From: Coptis chinensis
Lineage: Eukaryota > Streptophyta > Magnoliopsida > Ranunculales > Ranunculaceae
Direction: 5' to 3'
NCBI GenBank assembly: GCA_015680905.1
Contig: CM027382.1
Coordinates: 18,201,501-18,265,500 of the forward strand
DNA length: 64,000 nucleotides
Positions 37,241 through 48,424 of this stretch are shown piece by piece. The translations under genes and the position numbers were made by a program. Position 1 is the first letter of the stretch; each line of letters begins with the position of its first letter. The notes below the pieces were generated by a model that was not told the DNA's origin, ran no database searches, and saw only the letters and a list, made by a program, of their open reading frames with translations.

Positions 37241-38771
37241 CCTTATAAAACAAACCTGTGATTGGAATTAAAGGGGTGAGACTTGAATGGCATGTGACCC
37301 TTTACTAGCTATTTTGCAGACTTTTAACTCCAAGAGGAAAATAAAAATGAACAGTCACTGTAATTAGTTTTCTGATTAGTTTAGCAAAATGCATAAATTT
37401 AGGACTAGCTTTCTGTAAATGAATTCTGAGAGATTAACTCTCTTTTACATAGTGAAAGGTCTGACCAAAACACAACGTGTTGATATCAAGTAAGTTGTAG
37501 TCTGCGATATCGTATTAGTTATCCTCAACTCCATTTAAATTCTCAGTATCTTTACCTCATTGATGGAACCGTCATCTTCCCTTATATTAATGCGCATTAA
37601 TTATTTTATAACCATAATTGACTTTCAATGAAACTGACAAAACATTTTCCTGAACAAACTGAAGTAATTTCTTCTCCAAACAGTATTGTAGTGACTCAGA
37701 TGGTATGATTCCACCCTTCGTTTTACTTATTTTCTAGCAAATACCATTACTTTAATTACACATTATTGGTTTTTGTTTACTGACATTAAGTTTTCTTTTA
37801 ATGTTGCAGACTCCAAATCCAGGAGACCAAAAACGAGAGACAATGAAAGAGCTTGAGGTGCAGGTCAGACGAGGGAGCAGCCAAGACACTCTTTCTGTCA
37901 ATGGGTTATCCACTGGTTTCTTTGATCACGTAGGCTCTTCATCTGTTCAAAAAGATCCAAGCCAGCGTCAGCAGCATCAGAAGCCCCAACAGTCGCACCC
38001 ATTTAGCAACCCTGACCACTCTCATCTTCAAGGCAGCAACTCCGCTTCAATCCAACAGAAGCAGATTGACATTCCTCCGCTTGCTAAAGAGAAGCAGCTC
38101 AAGCAACGATTAGTGAATAGGAATCATCCCCAGCAGCAACAGAAACAGAAAAAGCAACAAAAACAGAATCAGCATCATGCTGTCTTAAACTCCTCAATGC
38201 CCAATGGCCAATCATATTCCCAGCCTTCTGTATTATCATTTCCTGAAACTAGCTCCTTGGGTCGGCAACAGGTGTCTTTGCAGTCGGAATCACCGCGCGC
38301 TGTTCAAAACAGTCACATTCTTCTTCGATAATAATCCCTGTTTCTTCAGATTTCCATAAGAAACAACAGAAATTGCAAAGTCACAAGCTTAATTCAGAAT
38401 CCTCAAGCAGGAGGTCTCATCCATTCCGATCAGATGCTGAAGCAATAGAAGAGGCAACAGAAGCAACCTCAACTGCTCAGGAAAACTATATTGTACAACG
38501 GCAGCTTGTGAATCAAATGAGTGAAGCGAAAGTTACTGATGATCCCTCCCATGTTATCAGCCCTTCAACAACTCAAGGATACAAAGTTTCTGAGAAAGGC
38601 GAGAAGGTCACGCATCCAATGCACAGCCAACAGAAGAAATGATTATTGCCTCAGAGTTTTTAGACTGGTTCTTTTTTGCCTGTTTCTACTCCTGTCATTA
38701 CTTTGTCAAAGCAACACCCACAGTTTTCAACAGGATTCAGCAGTCAAAATGAAGCTTCACCATTTAACATG

Positions 38772-41093
38772 GTAATTCCAAATTTATAGCCGTCCTGCAT
38801 TTATTCTATTCTTCTCAGAACCTAGAGAGTGGACAGTGGTCAATTGCTATTATTAAACCATCCTGAGAATGCGAGAATCATGAATCTGACTCACTGATGC
38901 AAGATATGCTCAATACAGAAAACACATTTCAGGTTGACACAAGTGTACACAGCACACACTGACAGAGTTTGGGTGTCATTTTTATGTTTAACTGAGTTGT
39001 TCTCTGGATAGACTGGCAGAGACAGGAGAGAATCCGTTCTCTGGCAGTATGACCTTCACCAGCATAACATGGAGATGTAGTGGCAGCAGAAAATACAAAG
39101 GCTGAAACCATGGTCAACAGTCGTTTTCAACAATCACTACCACTGCTGCCTCCTGCCATCAGAACAGCCAAGTGCCCACCCAGTACTGGCGACAACAAAC
39201 AAAAACAGCTTCTGCAAGCTGGGCAACGTTATCTCGGTCAGGATGAAGTGATTGAGTTAGTTTGATGTTTGCAAAAACAGAGAGTCAGTCAAGGCTGCGG
39301 TAGGAACGCCTTTATGAAAACTTGGTAAAGGTAACTTAGGAGTGATTTATAAACGTACCCGACTGATGATATCCAAGTTCTTTAAGATACAAAAGGTGAA
39401 GTGAAACCAAAGAAACAATGGCATGAGTTTTATAGAAAGGATTTACAGGTCAAGTGAGCTACAGATTGCGCCGCAAACCCCTTCTGAATAGAAATTAAAC
39501 ATTCGGTTTTTTTTTTTTAAAATAAATAAAAATTTAACATTACTCATGTACCCTAAGGCATTGAGGGTTAAAAGAGGGATATAGAGAATGAATGCAGATT
39601 TTAGTTTCTTTTTCAAGCCCCTAGACATCTGTTGTTCCGTTGGAGCATATAAGTGTTTCTGTGAGTCTGCATCTGTGTTTTTATGTTTTTGTCCTTTTTT
39701 CGCATAAAAAGTTTAAGCTGGTGGTACAAAGGCTGCTTGAGTTGGATATAAGGTCCTCCTGCTTCATCTATTATGGGCAGCTGTATTTACGCAGGTGTGT
39801 AACGTGTCAGGTCTTAAGACTGAATTTTGTGAAGCCACGACAATATCCCCATCTCATGATATGCCTTTTGTGACTCCTTTTCTGCTGGTTCGTGTTAACG
39901 ACCACTTTATTTTAATAGAGAGCGACGACGATGTATTTGAAGGTGACAGAAGGTCTAACTGCAACGCATATCAGTACCTCACAATAGTTTGGTTTCTTAC
40001 TGACGCTGCAAAAGGAACATGACCTCCTGTTTGGTTTAATCCTGCAAATGGACCGAACGTCCTTGAGCTCATTCAGTTATTCAGTTTTGTGAATACCCCA
40101 TGCACCTCTCTATCAAAAGGTTCAAGGCAATTCCTTCCCATAACGGCCAGGATGAAAATTCTGATTAACGGTATGGAAAACACAATCACATTAATTCAAG
40201 GTTTTTCAGGATAGAAAAGAATGCTATATTTTGGAATTCAAATTGTAAGGTACGTAATGTACTAGAATGACTGTTAACTGATTGATATAAAATGACGATA
40301 CGTTATTGCTAATTTTTTTTATTGCAACAGTTTTATGACTAACATCTTTCAAACTTCACTTTGTTTGACTTTCGTTTCCCACCCAATTATTGATGGACGT
40401 CTATTCTAATCTTGATAAGTTGTTGGAAATCCAAAGTTCCTTTCAATTGCTAGATGCGAAATGCAACAATTTTCTCTACGCACTTTAGGAAACATCCTCT
40501 TCACTCTTCAGGGAAAAAAAAAAAAACTAATTTGGATCTTTACCGAAAAAGGGAAATGAAAATTATTGATAGTTACTTCATAGCTAAAGTCATGTAGGAG
40601 GCCAGGAGCACACATCACTAACAAATTTGATTGGAACATACTGTAGTGTATAAAGGGACAATGACGTTGATCAAGGACATATATTGTAGTATACAGCCTT
40701 TTCCTAAAGAAGAAAATTTCTTATCTGGTGAACTTACATTTAAGTTGGGTTCCGGGTGAAAAGTTCCGTTTAGTCATGACGAGTGTAGATTGCAATGGTA
40801 ACTACAGGGGTCAAAACTACCCTAGGCGACCCTACTAACTTTCAAATCCATTAAGTCCCACATATGGGGACAGGTGAACAACCGTTAAGCCAATACGTCA
40901 AGTGTTCTGTTTCTTCGATCTTCAAATTAAAAGAGAAACAAGAGAGCTTAAGTGTTAGTTGGTTTAAGTCGAGTTTGTTATTCCATCTTGTCTGAACGAC
41001 TAAATATCCTTGTATCTCATTCCTTAGTTTTAAATATATATTGTCCTAACTTTGTTATGATGTCCTAAGCTTTGTTTAATTTTCCACCAAAAT
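38772..41093. other. Region between the EAF1-like copy and the NIP-type RING gene
   Basis: The left part (to ~39265) still shows Gln-rich, EAF1 tail-like coding flavour in short broken stretches, for example 39080-39265, but exons could not be set. The rest is AT-rich, with no gene recognised. The last few hundred bases must hold the promoter and 5' UTR of the RING gene; no promoter motif was assigned. Confidence 0.45.
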
Positions 41094-42666
41094 ATGGAGT
41101 TCTGCACAAACCCGTCTTCAGCGACATCATTATCATCATCATTTGTAGTTCGGGTTGGAAGATATATCCAAATTTTCAGCATGACCGTTTCTGCAGTTCT
41201 TGGAAATATAGTATCTGCATTCTTCAGCTTCTTTTTTGCAGTTTGTTAGTCATGGTTTCTTACTTTCTTAATATTTGTTTCTTGTTATGTTTCAAAGATG
41301 GTTCCTATGTTGGTTAAAGTTTGAAGGAAAAAGAAACATTCCTTTCTTATGTAGTCTTCTCTGCATGATTTTAGTTATTCTCGAATCTCAATGGAACATT
41401 GAACTTCTTTTATGTTCTTGACATGGATTTTCTCTCAAGTGCTCTAGTATTAACAACTACCATGAATGACATTGATCTATTTTGTACCATTGATATTTAT
41501 GTTATTTTTATATTTTATGTATTTATTAGGAACAGTAGTTCTTGTTGGAAACAACTCAGGTAGGTGTTCTTAGTTTTTGTCATTTGAGAAATGGCCCTTA
41601 AATAAAAGAAGATTGAAACAGAACCATAAAATTCATAATGGACGTTTTAAAATGTAGATTTGCAGACTGTGAGATTGTGGGCTCTGGTAGAGTTAGGGGG
41701 ATTAAGCATCTACATTTAAAGAAAAGGCAGTGTCTCAAATTGCCACTGACGAATACATTTTTCCCTGTGCTCTTTTGCAGGGGGTACTCTGTTAGGAGCC
41801 ATAACAGGAGCTGTAACAGGCCAAGAAACTGGCTGTGGACTTTTTCGTGGTGCAGCAATTGGTTCTGTCTCAGGAGCTTTATTATCAATTGAGGTTTTTG
41901 AATCTGTTCGCCGTCTCTGGAAAAACAATGAAAAAGGAGTTCAGTGGTTGCGCTACTTGGTGACTAAATTTCTTTCTTTACCAAACCCTTGTTATGTACA
42001 GTACCATTTCACAGAGATCGGGGGCGGCTCTTGAGTTTAGCATTATGAAATTGTTGTCTCCTAATCTTTTTCCTGACATCCAATTCATATTTTGGGTTTT
42101 GTTCTATTAATAGATTGATGTTCTTGGAAGCGTTCTGAGTGGTAGACTAGTTCGGGAGAGAGTTGGTGCAATGATGCTGTGTCCAATGCGGAATCGGGTA
42201 CTAATTAGCTCTCAATATTAGTCATGCCATTGATTCTAAACACTGCAGTTGTCTCACTGTAAGTTGGAAACTTGGAATTAATGAATTTTCAGATGGATGA
42301 AATTGAAGCAAGCTCTGACGAGGTTCTGGACATATTTGAGACTGAAGCCAAAGGGTTGCCCAGTGATTTAGTTGAAAACATCCCAATAATTGAAATCACA
42401 ACTCAAAATAATGTGGATTCTTGTGGAGAGAAGATCCCCTGTTCAGTATGCCTTCAGGTTCGACTTGAATTTTTTTCCTCTTTACAGATGAAGTACTAAG
42501 AGGTTTATGCATTATTTAAGTTCAATTCTTTTCCTCTTTACAGAACTTCCAGATTGGCGATACTGTTCGCAACTTGCCCTATTGTCACCACATGTTTCAT
42601 CGACATTGTATCGATCAGTGGCTTATCAAACAGGGTTCTTGTCCACTATGTAGAAGTGACCTGTGA
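41094..42666 (+). CDS. NEP-interacting protein (NIP)-like RING-H2 membrane protein
   Basis: Exons 41094-41244, 41781-41959, 42114-42197, 42293-42457 and 42544-42666 sum to 702 bp (233 residues plus stop), with GT-AG introns and one open frame. Residues ~25-75 form hydrophobic, Gly-rich membrane segments (FFAVWGTLLGAITGAVTGQE), followed by RGAAIGSVSGALLSIEVFES and IDVLGSVLSGRLVRERVG, the NIP family signature. The C-terminal RING-H2 is complete: CSVC, then 14 residues, CHHMFHRHC, then CPLC (C3H2C3 order). Arabidopsis NIP1/NIP2 and spinach NIP are reported to tether the phage-type plastid RNA polymerase RPOTmp to thylakoids; RING-H2 domains usually give E3 ubiquitin ligase activity. Exon 1 was ended at 41244 because this aligns with the family without a gap; a second GT three codons' distance away would also keep frame. 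The gene looks intact. Confidence 0.93.
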
Positions 42667-43281
42667 TTCTTCATTTCTTTCCTTTGGTTAACACACAACT
42701 ATTGAACACTTCCATTGATGATCCTCCTCCAGTCAGTCATCTAATTTAATTTATATTTTGTCCATACAACATCATCGTTCTTACGCGTTCCTCAAAAAAA
42801 AAATTCAGTACGTTTGTTGCTTTCCTTCCAAGTTTTGGAATTTCAGTTTACAGATAGATCTGTATGTAATTAATGTCAAGAAAACTATTGTTCCTTCCGT
42901 TGAAACAAGTGGAGGCGTTATAAAGGAGCTATGGAAAAAGCAGGCCGCTCATATGAACTAGTTAGTTATACTTTGGGAAATCGTTCAAGGAAGGAGTAAA
43001 AGTATATGCATTTCTTTCTTCAGCCAACATTTTGATTTTGCCTAAGCAGTTGTTCATGGAAAGCTAATCTCCTCACTTCAACTTCCTTGTATCATACATG
43101 TTTGTCTGTAGTTATCCTTTGGTATTGTAGTTTGGACTTTGTACTAGAGTATCCGTATGGAAAGGAAAGCACATTTATCATTAACCCAAATACAGACAGT
43201 ACTGTGTAATAAGAGCCAAGAGTTCAGTACGAGTTGTTTTGTAGATTTTCAAATACACAGACTTCAACAAAAAAAATTGGA

Positions 43282-43609
43282 AGGGTTAACTAGTATTACC
43301 CCCACTAGATGAGCCAATTAGGATTTCCCCCACTGGATGGGAAAGTAGGATCTCCCCCTAAACACACACACGGTTAATTTGGTTTGACCGTTAACTTCAA
43401 GTCAAAAAATTAAAAATTACACAAATGCCTTTATTGTTTTCAAAAAGAAAATATTCAATTTTAATTAGGTGGGAGGACTTATGTCATTTTCAGTTATTTG
43501 ACTTGAAAGTTAACAGTACTGTGTGTTTAGGGGGAGACCCTAATTTCCCATCTAGTAAGGGGAGATCCTAATTGGCTCATTTAGTGGGGGTAACACTAGT
43601 TCACCCTAA
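43282..43609. mobile_element. MITE with long inverted repeats, ~328 bp, downstream of the NIP gene
   Basis: The ends AGGGTTAACTAGTATTACCC and (reverse complement of the right end) AGGGTGAACTAGTGTTACCC continue as a matched inverted repeat for ~100 bp, through GAGCCAATTAGGAT and CTCCCCCTAAACACACA. It is non-coding with an AT-rich centre. It lies ~600 bp past the NIP stop codon. The 42667-43281 stretch between them holds the NIP 3' UTR and nothing else recognised. Confidence 0.85.
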
Positions 43610-43834
43610 AACATTTAGTAGATTAGGCATAAATGCAAATGATATTTTTCTTCTCAATACCAGATTAGATTATCCGTATACCAAATTGTTAATGAGTGGT
43701 GCTATACGGACCTACTTTTTAGACCTACTATTGCGACTCAGTAGATGTAAAACATTTTAGTAGATTAGGTATAAATGCAAATGATATTTTTCTTCTCAAT
43801 ACCAGATTAGATTATCCGTATACCAAATTGTTAA
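43609..43834. repeat. Direct repeat (~85 bp, two copies) separated by 55 bp
   Basis: Units at 43609-43692 and 43748-43834 are nearly identical, from TAAAACATTT(T)AGTAGATTAGG to ATACCAAATTGTTAA. The 55-bp spacer (GAGTGGTGCTATACGGACCT...) is unrelated to the units and may be a relic of a small insertion. The first unit directly abuts the MITE end. Confidence 0.85.
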
Positions 43835-44712
43835 CTCGTTCAAAGACAAAGTTGATATGATATCCATTAAAACTAGGATGTTCACACACATCGGCTTGTT
43901 GTTAATATCCATGCTTGGGTCACATTATTAGAAGTGGTCCATGGGACAAGGACGTAGTGTATTAATATCATAATATGGAAAGAACCATATAAACCAATGT
44001 TATTTCCTTTTTATGCGAAGAATTGATTCCATTATCATAACAACTTATCTAATCTAATTTTACATCTTTATAAACAGACGGGGTCACGGGGATGTAGTTC
44101 TTGTATGTTTACAACACATGGTCAATTTAATTGCAGCAACGAGGACAACTGCAGTATTAAAAAAGAACGACCACCGGTGTACAAAATAAGAACGATAGGT
44201 ATTGAAACTTGAAAGGGTTAGAGGTATGGGCGGTATTACCATTATCTTACAAAAACAATAAAAATTAGATCAGGTCAACTAGAATTTAGTTAAGAGCTGA
44301 ATCTAAATGAAGATCTTTGTGGAGGATGAAACTGTAGAACCCAAGAAGTGTACATGTAGGGGGCATTTAGCATTTAAGGTTGTTTTCTAACTATTAGCTG
44401 TTCTGCTATTATTTCGGGGAGATATTCTGAAAAGAGATATGGGCATGCGCATGACTAACATTTCTTGAGACAAAATACTGAGAAAACTATGAATGCATTG
44501 GATGGGCAGAAGTTCAAACCATGAATCGTTGCACCAAGAATCATGGAGGATTCTGTCTTAAAAAAAAGTCGGTTTCGGATTGAACGCGTTTTAGTGGTCC
44601 ATTTTTTTGGGCTGGAATAAGGTCACATTCATCACTGACTATAATTAGTAATTATTCATTCTGATCATCGATCATGTCTTTTCTAAACTAAACTGGTGTT
44701 TTGGTAATTAAC
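43835..44712. other. AT-rich intergenic DNA, nothing recognised
   Basis: No coding, RNA or structured repeat signal could be supported in this ~0.9-kb stretch. Confidence 0.5.
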
Positions 44713-45620
44713 TAAAGCTTGTGTCTATTACTTGAACCAAAATTATAATTTTGAAACATCCAACTCAAAACCAATTAGCAGAGTTGAGCAGCTTAAGATC
44801 TTATAGATCAAAATGCAGTTTTTGTTACAAATGTTAGACCACATTGAAAGATTCATTTGTGAGTAATGTTCTAAAAAACGCTAGGTAGTAGTCAAGCAGT
44901 GGAGAAGCACTTAGTGCTTAGGCCTCCTAGACGGGCTAGGCGCTAGGCGGTTTTATAGAGAGGGATAGAGCCACTCCCATTATAGCTACTCCCAGATTAC
45001 CAAAAATAAAATAAAATTATAGCTACTCCCGAGCTACTCCATCTACGTACAAATTGAATTACGACCTAATTTTTTGTGGATAATATCTTCTCGTAATGGA
45101 TAGCATGCCCACAAATTTTCATCCTATTTGGGTATGTCTAAGTTTGTGAAAACTAGTGTTCAATTTTGAACGTTTATCTAACGGTCCAGAATTTTTCGAT
45201 TTCATAATAACATTTTATTAGGTTAAACATATTTGAATGAATCGAAATTTTGTGGGCATGTTATTCATGGTGGAGAGATCATATCTACAATATATTAGCC
45301 CTTAATTCAACTGGTAGGATGAGATATGGTTTTGTACGTAGATGGAGTGGCTCGGGAGTGGCTATAATGGGAGTGGCTATAACGGGAGTGGCTGGTAATG
45401 AAGTAAAACTTGTGTCTATTACTCTAACCGAAATTATAATTTTGAAGCATCCAACTCAAAACCAATTAGCAGAGTTGAGCAGCTTAAGATCTTATAGATC
45501 AAAGTGCAGTTTTTTGTTACAAATGGTAGACCACATTGAAAGATTCATTTGTGAGTAATGTTCTAAAACACGCTTAGGCAAGAGTCGGATTGGGGAAGCC
45601 CTAGTCGTAGGCTTTCTAGA
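44713..45620. repeat. ~220-bp direct repeats flanking a MITE
   Basis: Copies at about 44713-44950 and 45402-45630 share long near-identical runs such as CAACTCAAAACCAATTAGCA, GTTGAGCAGCTTAAGATCTT and GACCACATTGAAAGATTCAT, each ending in a CTAGACGGG(C/T)TAGGCGCTA phrase. The MITE at 44969-45393 lies exactly between them. The repeats are far too long to be a transposon target duplication, so a local segmental duplication is implied. Confidence 0.85.
44969..45393. mobile_element. MITE with nested inverted repeats, ~425 bp
   Basis: The left end AGCCACTCCCATTATAGC is matched by GCTATAATGGGAGTGGCT on the right. An inner pair, CTACTCCATCTACGTAC and GTACGTAGATGGAGTGG, continues the inverted repeat. 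The centre contains TCTAACGGTCCAGAA, a phrase also seen in the intron MITE at 36555, which suggests related families. It is non-coding. No clear target duplication was seen. Confidence 0.8.
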
Positions 45621-46208
45621 CGGGTTAGGCGCTATATATATCTATTATAATAAAACAAAATGAGTAGACAAAGGGTGGTCGGGATTTTCTAGGGATCTGC
45701 GTTGGATAGGAGACACGTGTATGGTCTAGAGCATTTTGAAACCTCTTTTAGGCTTATTCTCGATGGAATTTATGAGCTCTTATTAAACTCTTATTACCAA
45801 AGTAAACGGTTTCACTTTGAAATCAAGTATCTCTCTCAAACTTTCGTCCCTTAATTATTATTTGGGAATTGCTATATACAGACCCCATATATCTCAAGGC
45901 AGACCCCATTTTAAAAAAATTTAATACCAGATATGTCCCTAAATAATCTCTTAGGGCAGACTCTTCTTAAAAAGTGAAAACACATAAATTTTAACTTTTG
46001 TCTTTTTACTCAAGTTTTGTCTTTTTACTCTCTCTCAAGAAACCTTCCTTAAACCCACACTTTTTTTTTCCCACTCCTCTCATTTTCCAATCCAAATAAA
46101 CTTAACCCACACATCTCTTCTTTCTCTACACATATTCATTTTCTTTTTCAAATTCTTTTGTTCTATTTCTATTTACAACCCATCTTTTTGTTTTTCATTT
46201 TTTTTTTG

Positions 46209-47281
46209 ATGACATTGAGTGAAATGGAATGGGCATATGATGTTTTTAATGTGAAAAATGAACTATTTAATGAAGAGAAATTTCAATCAAGTGACCAAGA
46301 CGGCGACCAAGACGAGGTAACTCCATATACAACTATTGTTCATAATGATTCCAATATCAATTTATTATGAAATCATTATGAGGACGACTTGTACAAAATG
46401 TGATTACAAAGTATTTATGCAAATTCAATCTATAAGGATGATCTCTTCTGTTTAATGGTTGATTTGAATAGTGAGTGTTGGGAAATGAGAATAGTCTTAC
46501 GTTCGAGACGTCCCAGGCCAACTAACTTTCTAAGACTCTAGCGCCCCAACTGGAGCGACTTATGAAGTATTAGACAGTCTAATTTAGCCGTCTCTTAGTT
46601 ACTTTGATAGATATCCCATATTTTTCTTGTGACAAATTTTTAGGTAACATTATAATTCACTGTAAATGTTATAGGATCCTCTATACAGTCACAATGAGGT
46701 ACCAATTGATGCACTTCGGACTTCACAAAATTCAAATGCATCTTCGGAGGAGCACTACATAGATCAAACCGAACATTTTAACACCAACATGGTATGCATG
46801 GATGAATATATGTTTTGAAACTTACTTTTTTGATTTAATACCTTCTTACTCATGGATTAATGAATACTTAAATTGATTTATAGGTATTTGATAGTCGTCA
46901 AGATTTGATTGATTGGACACAACATAAAGGAAGTGAAGTGGGAGCTATTATCGTCACTGGGAAATTTCAAAATGCAATTGGTGGGAAGGCTCCTAGACTT
47001 ATTTTGATATGTGAGCGTGGTGGTAAATTTCGATCTCATAAAAAGGTAGAAGCAAAACGAAAAGGCGTTGAGAAATCTTTGGAACAAAAAGATGAATTGT
47101 CCTTTTAAATTAAAAGCGTGTTTTGAACGTGGTAGTTTAGATAGATGGACACTAAGAGTTGATTATGGTCGTCATAATCATGGGATGGCAAAAACTATGG
47201 AAGGTCACTCTTATATGGGAAGGTTTAATAAGATGGAAATGATTCTTGTATCTGAGATGAGTAGAGATTTGAGGAATATTA
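46209..47281 (+). pseudogene. MULE transposase N-terminal (FAR1-like DNA-binding) remnant
   Basis: Three exons are visible: 46209-46316 (starts MTLSEMEWAYDVF), 46675-46791 (DPLYSHNEVPIDALRTSQNS) and 46884 onward. The third reads FDSRQDLIDWTQHKGSEVGA, then RLILICERGGKFRSHKK, LKACFERGSLDRWTLRVDYG and RHNHGMAKTMEGHSYMGRF, the WRKY-GCM1/FAR1-type zinc-binding domain that heads many plant MULE transposases. The frame shifts near 47070-47100 and closes at 47281. The DDE catalytic domain that should follow is absent, since the sequence passes directly into the C-terminal part. Confidence 0.82.
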
Positions 47282-47282
47282 T

Positions 47283-47723
47283 GTGAGGATATTTTCCCAA
47301 GAAGCTGTTGATGGATTAAATAAAAGGATAAGGAAAAAGAAGAGAACTCGTGCCAAGAGGAACAAATGGATGGATATGCCTATTACTAAGTATTTGTTTG
47401 CGTCGAGATTTGACGTTGTGCTTGTACAGTTCTCTACATCATATTGTTATACCTTTCTCCCTATGAGATCCCCAGTGGATCTAAATAATGTTAATGTGCT
47501 TGGGATCAGTTATGTTAATAGTAATCATTACATTAAACTAGATTTGGAAGATGGTTGCCCAATTCCAAAAATAGTGTTGTTTTGGAGCAGGAATAGTCTA
47601 GAAATAGCAAAAGACTGGGAAATTCTAGTGAAAATCCGTGTGGAGGCATCCCAAGGGTTGAATGTTCAAGGGATTGCCTGCCGAGGCTTTTCAAGGAGAT
47701 CCAATTTTTGTCGATTAGTGTAG
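47283..47723 (+). pseudogene. OTU-like C-terminal domain of the MULE protein, remnant
   Basis: The open stretch reads KWMDMPITKYLFASRFDVVL, then FLPMRSPVDLNNVNVLGISY and NSNHYIKLDLEDGCPIP. This matches the C-terminal OTU-type cysteine-protease-like segment of a plant MULE protein class, including the NxNH(Y/F) catalytic-His neighbourhood. It is separated from the DNA-binding part by only a few bases, so the ~400 residues of transposase core normally between them have been deleted. The N-terminal catalytic Cys part of the OTU domain is not visible. Confidence 0.7.
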
Positions 47724-47965
47724 TTGGGCAAATAGATGTTTGAAATATTTTATACTTTTACAGAGGATACATGAAGAAACATTTTTTGCGATGAAAAGTT
47801 TTTGTAAAGACTTTGATAGAATGGAATTGAGTTTCTTATATATTTTGGAACCAAACATTTTACATATTTTAATTTTGATGTTTCGACTTTCATTGTTTAC
47901 ATGTATTGGTCTAAAACATTTTACCAAAATTTCAAATTAGTTAGAGTTTTAATTTTGATCAAAAC

Positions 47966-48424
47966 TAACCTAAAAATAAAAGACGTTCAGATTAGGCTAA
48001 CTCCATCTGCATTGGATGGTTGGACTGGACCGTCTTAGAAAGATAGGAAATTGTGTTGGACCTGTCTTACGAACGGTTCATTAGAACCAACTTTAAAATA
48101 AAAGACGTTCAGATTAGGCTAACTCCATCTGCATTGGATGGTTGGACTGGACCGTCTTAGAAAGATAGGAAATTGTGTTGGACTTGTCTTAAGAACGGTT
48201 CATTAGAACCAACTTTAAAATAAAAGACGTTCAGATTAGGCTAACTCCATCTGCATTGGATGGTTAGACTGGACCGTCTTAGAAAGATAGGAAATTGTGT
48301 TGGACCTGTCTTAAGAACGGTTCATTAGAACCAACTTTAAAATAAAAGACGTTCAGATTAGGCTAACTCCATCTGCATTGGATGGTTGGACTGGACCGTC
48401 TTAGAAAGATAGGAAATTGGATTT
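47966..48424. repeat. 122-bp tandem repeat, just under four copies, inside the MULE
   Basis: AGACGTTCAGATTAGGCTAA starts at 47981, 48103, 48225 and 48347, an exact 122-bp period. Copies differ by only a few bases, and the last one stops after TAGGAAATTG. Near-identity implies recent expansion or homogenisation. Degraded related phrases (GGTTxxTTxGAACTAACTT, GACTGGACxG) continue to ~48775. Confidence 0.95.

Larger units (their letters stand above)
25304..38771 (+). pseudogene. EAF1: EAF1-like gene (NuA4 scaffold, HSA and SANT domains), decayed copy
   Basis: Plant EAF1 is the platform subunit of the NuA4 histone H4 acetyltransferase. Exons seen: 25304-25505, 25617-25671, 25753-25837, 25913-27237, 27339-27458, 27677-27808, 28082-28162, 29020-29080, 29156-29683, 29813-29866, 31674-31731, 31840-32027, 33310-33369, 33454-33534, 33701-33838, 33985-34101, 35312-35403, 35599-35814, 35911-36304 and 37810-38771. 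Their translations follow EAF1 in order: RTQADLRQEYNVLEERRRKL, the HSA domain, IGSIPTKRARTVSRKRV, the SANT domain, KIILIGKQ and a Gln-rich tail. The family start codon reads GTG. The N-terminal exon is closed by early stops. The frame shifts in the 25753 exon, near 26000-26045, near 26900-26955, near 29195-29215 and near 38310-38370. The stretch normally following HSA is missing between 27808 and 28082. Total coding is ~1,100 codons against ~1,900 usual. It is most likely a dying paralogue; a shorter expressed product is possible. Confidence 0.85.
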
